This document shows positions 23,133 through 35,171 of a stretch of DNA of 64,000 nucleotides, piece after piece; positions within the stretch are counted from its first letter, which is position 1, and each line of letters opens with the position of its first letter. The translations under genes were made by a program, and so were the position numbers. The stretch spans positions 372,001 to 436,000 of the forward strand of contig OZ237742.1 in NCBI GenBank assembly GCA_965178125.1, in the 5' to 3' direction. The notes beneath the pieces were generated by a model. The model was not told the origin of the DNA. It worked only from the letters and a program-made list of their open reading frames with translations, and made no database searches. This DNA comes from Bilabrum cf. latius. Taxonomy: Eukaryota; Bigyra: Bicosoecida; Bigyra; Bicosoecida.

Positions 23133-23492
23133 CTGTGTGAAACTAAGGGCTGGCATATCAAGTGGATGTTTTGCGCAGGTCTACCTAACTTTCAGGCTTG
23201 TCTTCTAAGCAGCTGCACGATTGGTTTGCGTGCCACGTCACGACGATGGGAACCCCGTCATCATCAGTGTGACGATCATCACGGCACGCAGACCATGCAC
23301 GCCCCACAAGAGCCTACGACTTGAGCGCTTACCGGCATACTTGCAACACATCATGTACACAAGAATTTAACGTGCAGATACAGCTGCGCACGATGCGCCG
23401 CAACTTGACGCCATGCCATTCCAGTGGGGGGAAGTACCCCCACCCCCATCGCATGGTGGAGAGATCTCAAACGCCGTCAGCGCGCTGTGCCC

Positions 23493-25184
23493 TCACCCCC
23501 TTCCCGCTCCCTCTTGGCTGTTAACCGCTACGTCACTTAGGACCTAGCGAGTCTCCCTACCCAACTCCCCTTGTCTCGAACTGCCCTGCCCGCCACCTGG
23601 GGTCCCCTGCCCCTGCCCCTGCCGCTGCCCATACACGAGGGCCGCAAACCCCGCAAACGACGCGGCGAACACGCCGGCGAGCATCCACACCTGCACCGGC
23701 GTGCCCCTCGTACCACCGTTTCGGAGCAAAGGGGCAGGCACCTGCAGCAAAAAGCCCACTGCGCTCCCCACGTTGTTCAGGAACTGAAACACGGCAAACA
23801 CGTCCACGGACACGGCCCCGCCCTCGACCCCCTCGGGTCCATCCGACTTCCTCACAGTGGTATCGCCGCCCTCTCCACTCGCCACGCGCTGTTCCCCACC
23901 GGCACCCCCATCTTCCTTGGGGAACACGTCTCCGATCACCGCGAGGCACTGCGTGTAGAGACCCGAGTCGCCCAGCCCGAAGCACAGCGCGGCTGCGAAC
24001 AGACCCAGCGCCGTCTCGCCCAGCACGGGGCCAAGGCTGTGCGCCGTGCGGGTCACCTCTCCGGACTCGGAGTCGAATTCCACCTCCGCCCTCGCGACCA
24101 TAACGAGCACCAGCCCAGTGCAGTACAGCCCGGACGCAAGGCCCACCACGAACAGCCTCCCGATCCGATCCGAGAGCCACCCGAAGATGAGCCCGCCCAG
24201 CACCTCCCCCACACCCACCACCGTGGCGGTCAGCGGCACGTCGTGCTTGGAGATCACCTGCGGAAACTCCCCGGACCAAAAAGCCAGCTCCCAGCCGGTT
24301 AGGAAGAACAGGGGTGCGAGCAGCCGTACCCTCCAGTCCGAAACGGCGGTGCTCGTCGCCCTCGCGATGCCCCGCCACACGATCAGCCAGAAACCGTCCG
24401 AGCCATCCCGAGACAGAGCCGAGGATGGACCCGCCCCCGACGGTGCAGTGCCGTCGTCGCCTGCTGGGACCAGCGTATCTCTGTCTCCATCTCCAGTGCC
24501 ACTGCCAGTGCCAGTGCCATTGCCAGTGCTGGCCAGCAGGGGCGCGCTGGCACTGGCCTCGTCCTGGGGGATCGACGGGGTGGCACCGGGGGGACCTGCC
24601 TCGGACTTCGCATCGTCGCTGTCTGGCCGCAAGAAAGCAACCAAGAGCGTCCCGGCAGCTCCGAACGCCGTAAACATGACGAAGAGAGACGAAGATGCCT
24701 TTAGGTGGGGCAGCACGGAGTAGGTTAGCAGTGGACCCAGGACTCCGTTCACCTGGAACACAGACCAGAACACCCCGTTTGCTACACCAAGCGATATTGT
24801 ACCTCTCGCTGCATCCGCTATTTTCTGACCAACCGCCACCCACAGTACCCCGCTGCCGCTGCCGATCACGACTGATGCCGCCACAACGACCCAGTAGTTT
24901 ATCTTGATGAGGCTGGCCTCGAAGACGACGTAAGTAGCAAGCCCAACAACAATAGACCATTTGAGACCAATTCTGTCGGCAATACCAGGCGACAGCCACA
25001 CGCCGATGGCAACCGTAGCGTACAGAATCCCGAGTGAGACGCTACCGAGGTTGCCGGGCAAAAAAGAAGTGGCCAGGCTCTAGATTGTATTGTACGCTGA
25101 AAATGCGACAAGAAACGACACACTGATCAATGAAATATCGTACCATGACCCCGATTGCCCAGAAAGACACCCATCTCGGGCCAT
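23493..25184 (-). CDS. UNC93-like major facilitator superfamily transporter
   Basis: A single exon from ATG 25184 to TGA 23495-23493, 563 aa. The N-terminal helix and loop SFLVAFSAYNTI-TAG-SLATSF match the UNC93 signature 'FtAYnslQnLqsSl', with TAG at 25082-25080 exactly where Gln is expected. The next helices (GSVSLGILYATVAIGVWLSP) also fit the family. About 12 membrane segments can be traced. A long hydrophilic central loop contains a Gly-Thr repeat (coded near 24480-24530) and Ser/Pro-rich sequence. A Gly/Gln-rich C-terminal tail (QGQGQGTPGGG) ends at TAG 23546-23544 in the standard reading, or 16 residues later at TGA. UNC93 proteins include K+-channel regulators and TLR-trafficking chaperones; the substrate here is unknown. 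It lies in tandem behind the cytochrome b561 gene, about 155 bp from its proposed first exon. Confidence 0.88.
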
Positions 25185-25408
25185 ATTATGCGAATTCTGC
25201 GATCACTTCTAGTAAAACTACCCCCTGGGATGATGGGTGGAGGTGGGCAACCACCGCCACTTAGTGTAGTAAACCAATGTAACCTAGAATGAGCCCCTTT
25301 GCTCGATTTTGCGAGTCACCGAACGTTCGTTTTGCGGTGGTAGCGAGGTTCGGCAGTGAATTGGAACTTGCCCAGCGCATACCGTCCGATTGTTTGGTAC
25401 ACAGCGGC
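25185..25408. promoter_or_regulatory. Divergent promoter region (UNC93-like / acetyl-CoA carboxylase)
   Basis: This 224-bp spacer lies between head-to-head start codons. An in-frame extension upstream of the ACC Met is open but looks like 5' UTR. No specific element was identified. Confidence 0.4.
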
Positions 25409-28400
25409 ATGTCTGCGTCCGGGGGAGGCGTATCGAATAGTACAAGATTGAAAGGCTCCTACGATTCGATCGAGGCGTACTGCAAAGACAGGGGAGGGTC
25501 ACGCCCGCTCAAACGAATTCTGATCGCCAACAATGGGATTGCCGCCGTCAAAGCCATTCGTTCCATCAGGCGCTGGGCGTACGACACGTTCGGAAATGAG
25601 CGAGAGGTAAGTTATTCATCCATTGGGGTGGTTGTTTGGGCGGCGTCTAGCCAGACTAGCTGCACTTGCCTGCCTGCATCTTGAGGCACCAGAAACGAGG
25701 CAGCACGATCCTGCTCTCTGCTCGATTCCCTTTTGCAGGTCCACTTCACTGTAATGGCCACCCCAGAAGATTTGCGAGCAAATGCGGAGTACATCCGCAT
25801 GGCTGACGGCTTTGAGGAGGTTCCGGGTGGCTCCAACAACAACAACTACGCCAACGTGAGACGCATCGTGGAGCTCGCCGAGAAGTGCGACGCCGACGCC
25901 GTCTGGGCGGGCTGGGGCCACGCCAGCGAGAACCCGGCGCTTCCCAACGCACTGGCGCGCACCAAGAAGCAGATTGTGTTCATCGGCCCGCCGGCCGGCC
26001 CCATGCACGCGCTCGGCGACAAGATCGGCTCGACGCTCATCGCCCAGAGCGCAAAGGTGCCCACCATCGCCTGGAACGGAGACGGGCTCACGGTGGACTA
26101 CAAAAAAGAGGGAATCCCCGACGCCGTGTTTGACCGCGCGAACGTCAAGACCGTGGAGCAGGCCGTGGAGGCCGGGGAGCGGGTGGGCTTCCCGCTCATG
26201 ATCAAGGCCAGCGAAGGTGGGGGCGGCAAGGGCATCAGGAAGGTAGCGAGCCCGGAGGCACTCCCCCAGGCCTTCCGCGCCGTGCAGGGAGAGGTGCCCG
26301 GCAGCCCCATCTTTTTGATGCGCCTGGCCTCGCACGCCAGGCACCTGGAGGTCCAGCTGCTCGCTGACTCGTTCGGGGGCGCCATCGCCCTCTCCGGTAG
26401 GGACTGCTCGGTGCAGAGGAGGCACCAGAAGATCGTCGAGGAGGGGCCACCGGTGGCCGCCCCGCTGTCCGTGTGGCGGCAGATGGAGCTGGCGGCGGTG
26501 CGGCTGGCGAAAGAGGTGGGATACGTCAACGCGGGCACAGTCGAGTACCTCTTCATGGAGGACCAGGCGAAGGAGTACGAGAGGAAGAGGACGGCTGGAG
26601 AGAACTTGGAGGGCGTGCCTCTGCCCTTTGCGTTCCTCGAGCTGAACCCGCGGCTGCAGGTGGAGCACCCCGTGACTGAGATGATCACGGGGGTGAACCT
26701 GCCCGCCTCTCAGCTGCAGGTTGCGATGGGCATCAAGCTAGACATGATCCCGGACGTGAGGCGGTACTACAACGCAAAGGAGCCCTTCGGGAGCGAGCCC
26801 ATCGACCTGGACAACACCGAGTCCAGTCCACCGAGCGGCCACGTCATTGCGGCCCGCATCACCGCCGAGAACCCCGACAGCGGGTTCCAGCCCACGTCCG
26901 GCCGGGTCACTGAGATCAACTTCAGGTCGACCCCCGACGTGTGGGGCTACTTTAGCGTGGACTCGAGCGGGCTGGTGCACGAGTTCGCCGACTCGCAGAT
27001 CGGCCACCTGTTCGGCTGGGGCACGACCCGGGAGGAGGCCCGCCGCCGCATGGTGGTTGCGCTCAAGGAGCTGTCCATCCGGGGCGACATCCGCACCACG
27101 GTAGAGTACCTCGTGTCCATGATGGAGACGGGCGATTTTGTGGGGAACAAGATCGACACGGAGTGGCTGGACCGCCGCATCGAATCCAAGGTGAGGGGCG
27201 GCAAGCCAGACCCGGTCCTCGTGTCCGTGGTGGGGGCCGCCTGCCAGTCCTTCAGGGCCTTCCAGGCGAGGAAGAACGATTACGTGGACTGCTGCGAGAG
27301 GGGGCAGCCCCCTCCCTCGCAGCTGCTGGCCGTGGACGAGGCCGTGGACCTGATCTACGAAGGGGTCAAGTACTCGTTCCGGTGCTGCCGGGCGGGGCCG
27401 CACACTGTCGCGGTGCACTGCAACGGCCAGCTGGTCGAGGTGAGGGTCCGCAACCTGAGCGACAAAGGGATGCTGGTGCAGATCGGGGAGCGCAGCCATC
27501 TCGTGTACCTCTGGGACGAGAAGACCGGGCTGCGGCTGTCTGTTGACGGCAAGACGTGCGTGTTCGACGTGGAGTACGACCCTTCGCAGCTGACCTCCAG
27601 CGTGAGCGGCAAGGTAGCGCGCTTCCTGCTGGAGGACGGGGCGCACGTGCGGGCGGGACAGGTCTACGTGGAGGTGGAGGTCATGAAGATGTACCTGCCG
27701 CTGGTGGCCCCCGAGAGCGGGACCCTGAGGGTGTGCGCCACCGAGGGCGCGGTGATCGAGCCCGGGGACCTGCTGGCCACCATGGAGCTGGACGACCCCT
27801 CCCGCGTGTCCAAGGCGGACCCTTTCGACGGGGCCATTCGGAGCGTCCTAGAGAGGCCGCACCCGTTCCAGGGCCCCGTGCCTTCGTCGCCGGGCAAGCA
27901 GTCGACCGAGCGCGACCCCGCAGGGGCTGCTGGCCGTGCTGGCGGCCCCTCAAGCGGCGTGTCACCCGCGATGCAGTGGTCGGCCGTGGCCGGCCGCAAG
28001 GCCCACGTTGTGCTGCGCGAGGCCATGACCACGCTCACGGCCCTGATGGACGGGGACGACGTCCCGAGCGAGGCTCTAGGAACCGCTCTCTACGACAGGG
28101 ACGCGGCCTGCTGCAACCCGCACACCCCCCAGCTGGAGCTGGAGGAAGCGCTGTCGACACTCTCGGGAAGGCTGCCTCCCGCCGTGGACCAGGCGCTCCA
28201 GCGGCTCCTCGAGCTGCACAGGGACCGCGTGCAGGAGCACATCGGTCACGCGGTGGACGCGATCGACGGCAAGCTGACCGAGGCGGCCGTGAACGCGGTG
28301 AGCAAGGCCGTGCACGGTCTCGGCAGCAGCGCCGCCGCCAGCAGCGAGCAGAAGAAGCAGAGCGAGGAGGAGGCGGCCCTCATGGAAATCTCGAGGCGGG

Positions 28401-31400
28401 CCTCGGGGTCCCACCTCAGGTCGCCCATCGAGCTCAACATGCGCTCGGTGCACCTGGTGCTGGAGGAGGCCGTCAGGAGCCTCTCCACCAAAGAGGCCGC
28501 CGCCTTTGACCTCAGCGTGGCGCCCATCCGGGAGCTCGTTCGCAGGTACTGGTACGGCGTGCATGGGCGCAACCGCAGCCAGCTGTGCGAGCTGCTGCAG
28601 CGGTATCTCGCGGTGGAGCAGCTATTCGGCCGCGGGTCGGCCTCGAGTCGAAGGGAAGACGAGGTGGTGCTCAACCTGAGGCAGGCCGTGGCGGACTCCT
28701 CGGCCCTGCCACCGCTGATCCAGCGCTTCTACGGAGAGGGCTACGGCGTCATCTTCGAGGTGGCACGGTCGCACGCACGGGTGGAGCAGCGCAACGTGCT
28801 TGTGATCGAGGTGCTCAAGCGGCTGCAGGAGGACAGCGAGAAGGAGAAGCAGCTCAACAACGCGCCAGACACGGGTGTGGACTCGATCACGGGCAGCGGC
28901 GGCCAGCTCGCCACCAGGGCCACGCCGCCGGCACCCCTGGCTGCCCGACCCCCCAGCGGGGCAGACTCCCGGGACCGACCCCACAGGGGGTCGGGGTTCG
29001 TGGACGAGCTGCTCGGCCTCACCACTGGCACCACGCCCGATGTTCTGGCCATGGAGTCGCACGGGCAGTCTGACACGGGACCGCTGGCCATCGGCGCCCC
29101 CCTCGATGCCGGCGAGGAAGACACAACCGGCGAGGCCACTTCAGGCATGTTCGGGGTCAGCTCAACCACCGCGAGCATGCTGCAGGACCAGATGCGCAGG
29201 ATCTCTGTCGCCAGCCCGCAGGAGGGCGGGCCCTCTCCGGTGCCGGGGACTCCCGCAGGGAACAGCCTGCCCCTGCCCGACGGTGTGGAGCCGCTGCACG
29301 CCGTCAGCAACAGCGTGCTCCACAGCCTCGCCGAGCTCCACGGCGCGTCGTACGCCGCCGTGGCCCTCGAAGCCCGCTCCCTGCTCGTCGTGAGGCAGCA
29401 GCCCTCCGTCACGCAGAAGCTCCGCGCCATCGAGGCGGCTCTGCTGGGCATCCGAGGCTCCGCGCAAGGCCCGGCCGACGCGCAGTCCTCGGTCCCAGCC
29501 GCGGCCGCCCTACGGGAGGCCCTGGTGCAGACGGAGCAGCCGATCGAGGACGTGCTCATGTGGTTCTTCGGGCACGAAGAGTCCAAGCTGCGGTGCAGCG
29601 CGGTGGAGACGTACATCCGCAGGCTGTACCGGTCCTACGTGGTCTCTGGAGTCTCGGTCAGGGACAAGGAGGGCACGGGCGCGGCGGCCCCTCTGCAGGT
29701 GACGTGGCAGTTCTTCGCCGATCCCAGCGTGGACGCGGATGCCGCGGCGGCGGCCGCTGCGACCAGCGGCGGCAGTTCGCACGGCTCCGGCTCCGGCTCC
29801 GGGTCCGGGTCCGCCTTCCACCCCGTGGACGGGGAGAAGGGCCTGCCCCGCGCGGGCGCGCTGATTCCCTCGTTTGACTCGGTTGATGACCTGCAGCGCA
29901 TGCAGCAGGCCAAGAAGCACGAGGCCGCAGGTGCGGGGCTGGCGTTCCGCGGCGGGGGCCAGCCCCGCACCCTGGCGCCGGTGCCCGAGCAAAGTGACAT
30001 AGCGCCCGGGATGCGGAGGCACGGGCTGCTGGCGGTCTTCACCGACGTGGCACACGTCAGGGCGTCGCTGCAGGGTGTCGTCAAGGGCCTGGCAGGACGC
30101 ACCGGCGGAGCGCTCGCCTCGGCGGTGCCCGGCAGCCCCGCCGATGCAGGGGAGGAGGTCGACGAGGAGAACGAGAACGCCGTGAACGTGGTGCACATCG
30201 CCGTCCTGGCGCCCCCGAGCTACGAAGACCTGGAGGTTGTCAGGGAACAAGGGGAGGGGCGCGCGAGGGCCGGCACAGAGCAGAGCTCCGTGATCAGCGC
30301 CTCGCTGCTGCAGCGGCAGCAGTCGGGTTCCTCGGTGATGGGCCCCGGTGGCCTGACGGAGGCCCAGACGGTCGAGCTGCTGACGCGCATCTCGGAGCAC
30401 TGCAGGGACGACTTCGCCGCGGCGGGGGTGCGGCGGGTCACGTTCATGGTGGACCAGCTGGTGCACCTCCAGGGCACGTCGCAGGGCACTCCTACCCAGG
30501 ACGCGCTGATGGTCACCGTGCAGGCAGTGGCGGACGAGGCCCAGCGCTTCAAGGACAGGCAGACCAAGGAGCAGGGAGAGGGGTCGAGCGCCAGCGGCTC
30601 CGGGGCCGGTGACGCCGAGGACGACTCGGCCACCACGCCCATGGGCGAGTCAGTCCGCATCGCGCTGCCCGGATCCATCGTCCCGCTGTGCCCCGACCCA
30701 GCCGTGGCCCGGGCGCGCGCGGTGGCCGGCAGCGAGGACTCGGCCACCATCGCGGCCGGGGAACAGCCCCCGGGCACCCCAGCCTCGGCTATGCCCCTGG
30801 CTCGCCGGTCCAGCGTGCTCACTCAGGAGGCGGGCTCTGCCGCCGCGACCGCGCCTCTCGACGCGCGCGAGGCGCTGCTGCGGCTCGTCTTCGGGAGGCG
30901 CTCCATCGTGACGGCGCCAGGGTTCCCCGCGGTGTTCACGCTGCGGTCCCGCAAGAAGTTCCGCGAGGACTCGATCGTGCGGCACATCGAGCCGCCCATG
31001 AGCGGGTTCCTGGAGCTCTCCCGCATGGAGAACTTTAGGATCCGCATCATCCACACGCCCAACCGGTCCGTGCACGTGTACGAGGCCGTGGCACACAGGG
31101 ACGAGCAGCGGGCCAAGGCAGCGCTCAAGGCCGGCAAGCGGGCCCCGAGGCCAAGGAAAAGGTACTTTGTCCGTGGGATCGTGCGGCACACCGAGCGACT
31201 CTCTTCGGCAGAATCGGCTGCCTCCATGTTCCCCGGTCCGGAGCGCGTGTTCGTGGAGGCGCTGAATGCGCTGGCCATCTCCATCGGCGAGAGGGCGCTG
31301 GAGGACACGAGCAATCCGGTGGGGAACAACCACATCTTCTTGAACGTGGTGCCGGTCGCAAACATCACGCCCGACTTTGTCCAAGTGGTCATCCAGAAGC

Positions 31401-34400
31401 TGGCGCGCCTCTACGCCAAGAAGCTGAGGCACCTTCGCGTGTCCACGGTCGAGTTCAAGATCACGCTCCGGGGCCAGCACGGCGGCCCCTGCACGGCCGT
31501 GCGCATCATCGCCAGCAACCCAACGGGCTACGTGCTGCGCGTCGACCAGTACGCCGAGGTGAGCGACCCATCCAGCGGGCAGGGCGCATCGAGGTTCCGC
31601 CTCATTGGCTCCACGCGGTCCGGTGCTTCTCGGCCGGGGCAGGGCGCGCCCGCCCAGGGTCAGGGTTCCGGTGCCGCGGGGGCCGACGGGAATCTCCTGG
31701 GTCTCGGAGCACCTGGGACTGGCATGCTGGCGGCGGTGGGCGCCGTCCCATCCACGTCCTCGCCGCTCGCCCGCGCCCTCCCGCCGGGAGCCGCATCCCG
31801 TTCAGCCGTCGGCGCACAGGGGTCGTCTGCCGTCAGCACCGCAGAGTACGAGAACTGGGACGGCAAGCTGACCACGGCGCCGTACCCCGACGAGTCGGTC
31901 TTCGAGTCGAAGCGGGCCCTGGCCGCGGCCGCCTCCGAGACGGTGTACTGCTGGGACTTCATCGAGCTGTTCCAGAGGGCACTGGAGGTCAGCTGGGACA
32001 GGTACCAGCGCAGCACGCGCGGCTCGCGGGACCCGCACCCCAGGCCTCGCCAGCTGCTCCAGGTCACGGAGCTCGCGCTCTCTCCCAAGAAGCCCGTCGT
32101 GCCCGGGGCCTTTGCCGGCGGAGGCGTGCCGCCCCGCCAGTCGTCCTCCTCGATCGGGCGCACGGACTCGTACTATTCGGACGTGTCCTCCAGCGAGATG
32201 GGGCAGGGCGGGTCGGGAGGCATGCCTCTGGCGCAGCAGCAGCAGCAGCGGCTTCTGGAGAGCGACGGGCTCGCGCACCGCCGTTCGTTTGGTGCCGGCG
32301 GGGACCAATCGTCCGACACGACCAGCGAGCCCTCGGAGAACAAGGGCGAGTGGACCTCGGTGGGCCGCCGGAGGCGCCGATCCGTGGAGGAAGCAGGTAG
32401 CGGCGGCGGCAGCGAGGCTGGGACGCCCGACCAGCCGACGCAGCAGCAACCGGCGGCACCTGTCTCCTTCCCGCCGGGCGCGACGTTTGAGGAGCAGTTC
32501 GACCTGGTGGAGCGGGACCCTCTCCCGGGGCAGAACCGCATCGGGATGGTGGCATGGCGGCTGCGCATGTACACGCCAGAGTACCCCGAGCGGACGGGCG
32601 GCCGCGAGATCGTGGTGATTGCGAACGACATCACGGTGCGGGCAGGCAGCTTCGGTACCAAGGAGGACGCGCTCTTCGACCTGGCGAGCAAGCGGGCCAG
32701 GGAGCTCGGCCTGCCGCGCATCTACATGGCCGCCAACTCGGGGGCCAGGATCGGGCTGGCGGAAGAGGTCAAGCGACGCTTCCGCGTGGCCTGGAACGAC
32801 CCCACTGACCCTGCCAAGGGCTTCAAGTACCTGTACCTGACGGAGGCGGACCACGCCGAGCTAGCCGCAAAGGGCAGCGTGCGCTCCCGCAAGGTGGTGG
32901 ACCCTAGCACGGGCACGGTGCATCACGAGCTGCTCGACATCATCGGTAGCGAGCCGGACATTGGCGTGGAGAACCTAAGGGGCTCCGCTACGATTGCGGG
33001 GGAGACCTCGCGGGCCTACAAGGACGTCTTCACGCTGACCTACGTGACGGGCCGCAGCGTGGGCATCGGCGCGTACCTCGTGCGCCTGGGCCAGCGCACG
33101 ATCCAGAAGGCGGGCGCGGCACCCATCATCCTGACGGGCTTCCACGCTCTCAACAAGCTCATCGGGCGCCGCGTGTACACGTCCAACCAGCAGCTGGGCG
33201 GGCCCCGCATCATGCACACTAACGGAGTGTCCCACCTGGTGGTGGAGACAGATCTCCAGGGCGTGGCCGCCATCCTGAGGTGGCTCGCATACGTGCCTGC
33301 GAGGGCCGGGGGCGCGCTCCCCGACTCTGGCTCGAGCGCTGCGCTGGACCCCGTGGACAGGGACGTGCAGTATCGCCCGCCCGCGGACGGTCCGTTCGAC
33401 CCGCGACACCTCCTTGTGGGGGCTGCGGGCACGGCGGCCCAGGCGGCGGGGGCTGACGAGCAGGAGGCGGGATCCGGGGCGGGAGAGGAGCCCGTGCTGA
33501 CCATGAGCAGCTCCGGCAGCCTCCGCGCCGAGGGGGCAGCCGATGCTGCGGCCGCCGCCGACTCCGCTGCCGGAGGAAGCCCGCCCCACCTTGGCGGTCT
33601 CTTCGACGACGGCTCGTTCATGGAAACCCTCCAGCAGTGGGCCCGATCCGTGGTGGTGGGCCGTGCCCGGCTGGGCGGCATCCCGGTGGGCGTGATCGTG
33701 GCGGAGACGAGATCGGTGGCCTCTGTAATTCCCGCAGACCCAGCCGCCCCGGAGTCCTAGGAGCAGAGGCTGCAGCAGGCAGGCAACGTGTGGTTCCCCG
33801 ACTCTGCCTACAAGACGTCCCAGGCCATCCGTGACTTCAACGGCGAGGGCCTGCCCCTGGTGATCCTGGCAAACTGGAGGGGCTTCTCCGGCGGCCAGCG
33901 GGACATGTTCCACGAGGTGCTCAAGTTCGGGTCGTACATCGTGGACGCGCTCGTGGACTACCAGCAGCCCGTGATCGTGTACATCCCCCCGAGGAGCGAG
34001 CTTCGCGGGGGTGCCTGGGTTGTCGTGGACCCCACCATCAACCCTGACGTCATGGAGATGTACGCCGCCGAGGACGCCCGCGGCGGGATCCTCGAGCCCT
34101 CGGGTGCGGTGGCCATCAAGTTCAGGGAGAGGGACGTGAGAGCCGCGGTGAGGCGGTGCGATGGGCCCCTCCAGGCCATCCAGGCGCAGGCCAAGGCGGC
34201 CAAGGAGGCCGGGGACGAGACCCTTGCCTCTCAGCTGGCCTCCAGGGCGGGACTCAGGGAACAGCAGGTGCTGCAGTCGTACGCCCCGGTAGCTCACCTG
34301 TTTGCCGACCTGCACGACAGGCCCGGCCGCATGCGCGCCGCCGGCACCATCCGGAAAGTTGTTCCCTGGAAGCAGGCTCGCCGGGTGCTCTACTGGAGGC

Positions 34401-34789
34401 TGCGGCGGCGCATGGTGGAGATGGCAGTGTGCGCGAGGCTGAGGCGGGCTGCGCCGCAGCTGTCGGGCACCCAGGCGCGCGAGATGCTACGGGGGTGGTT
34501 CGAAGAGAGTGCACTGCACGGTGGGGCTGCGTCGTCGTGGGAGGAGGACGCAGCCGTGCTGCGGTGGATCCAGGCGAACTCTTCCCTGATCGCCTCGAGG
34601 GAACAGCGCCTCACGCGGGAGGCGCGGGTGGAGAAGGTGTACGCCGTGGGGCTGGAGGACCCCGAGGCGGCGGTGGCTGGCGTCATCGCGATGCTGGGGA
34701 GGGTCTCTCCCGAGCAGAGGGACGCGGCGCTCAGGGCGCTGAGGCGGGAGGTGCTGCTGGGAGGGGCTGGGGCTGGGGGGCTTGCCTGA
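25409..34789 (+). CDS. ACC: Multidomain (eukaryotic-type) acetyl-CoA carboxylase
   Basis: It makes malonyl-CoA from acetyl-CoA, bicarbonate and ATP. Exon 1 (25409-25606) and exon 2 (25739-34789) join in phase across a 132-bp intron (GAG|GTAAGT ... TTGCAG|GTC), giving 3,082 aa and ending in TGA. Domain order is canonical. Biotin carboxylase begins [20 protein letters not shown] and has ATEDL-type [13 protein letters not shown]-grasp [13 protein letters not shown] and [11 protein letters not shown]. Biotinyl domain EVEVMKM has the biotin Lys at about 716. A long central domain follows, then carboxyltransferase (about 2290 onward) with [41 protein letters not shown] and [20 protein letters not shown]. 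The TAG at 33758-33760 sits in the '[10 protein letters not shown]' linker before WFPDSAYKT. It is several hundred residues longer than usual (about 2,200-2,500) because of Ser/Gly/Ala-rich insertions in the central and CT regions. There is no plastid or mitochondrial presequence, so it is probably cytosolic. Confidence 0.97.
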
Positions 34790-35171
34790 GTATATGTATG
34801 TTTTTTGTGCATACTTGTTTTTGTGATGATGTGTGCGGGAGGCCGGTGTTCGGCCGAGGGATGGGCTGCTGCTGCAGCCTGCGCTTGCAGCGCGCTGGCT
34901 ACATGTCGCGGGGGATCGCGGGGTGCGGTGCGCTGTATTCGCGTGTGTCATGGGCGTGGCAGGTTGCGACCTGCAGCCATGCCTGGACGGCTCGCCTGCT
35001 AGGCGACTGCCGTCCGTGTGTTTTGCTGTGAGATTCGTTTTGTTCTTCATTACAATCAATGGGATGGGCTCGCCCGATCGAAAGGCCATCCAATCGCTTC
35101 GATAGTCTACCAAACACCAGAGGGCCACCGCCGAGCCCAACACACATGAGGTGCAGTGCTCGCCGATGGCG
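34790..35171. other. ACC 3' flank
   Basis: This stretch between the ACC stop and the tandem array starts with T-rich sequence (TATATGTATGTTTTTTGTG) likely to be 3' UTR. No ORF, RNA gene or repeat is supported. It grades directly into the first incomplete repeat unit. Confidence 0.5.
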
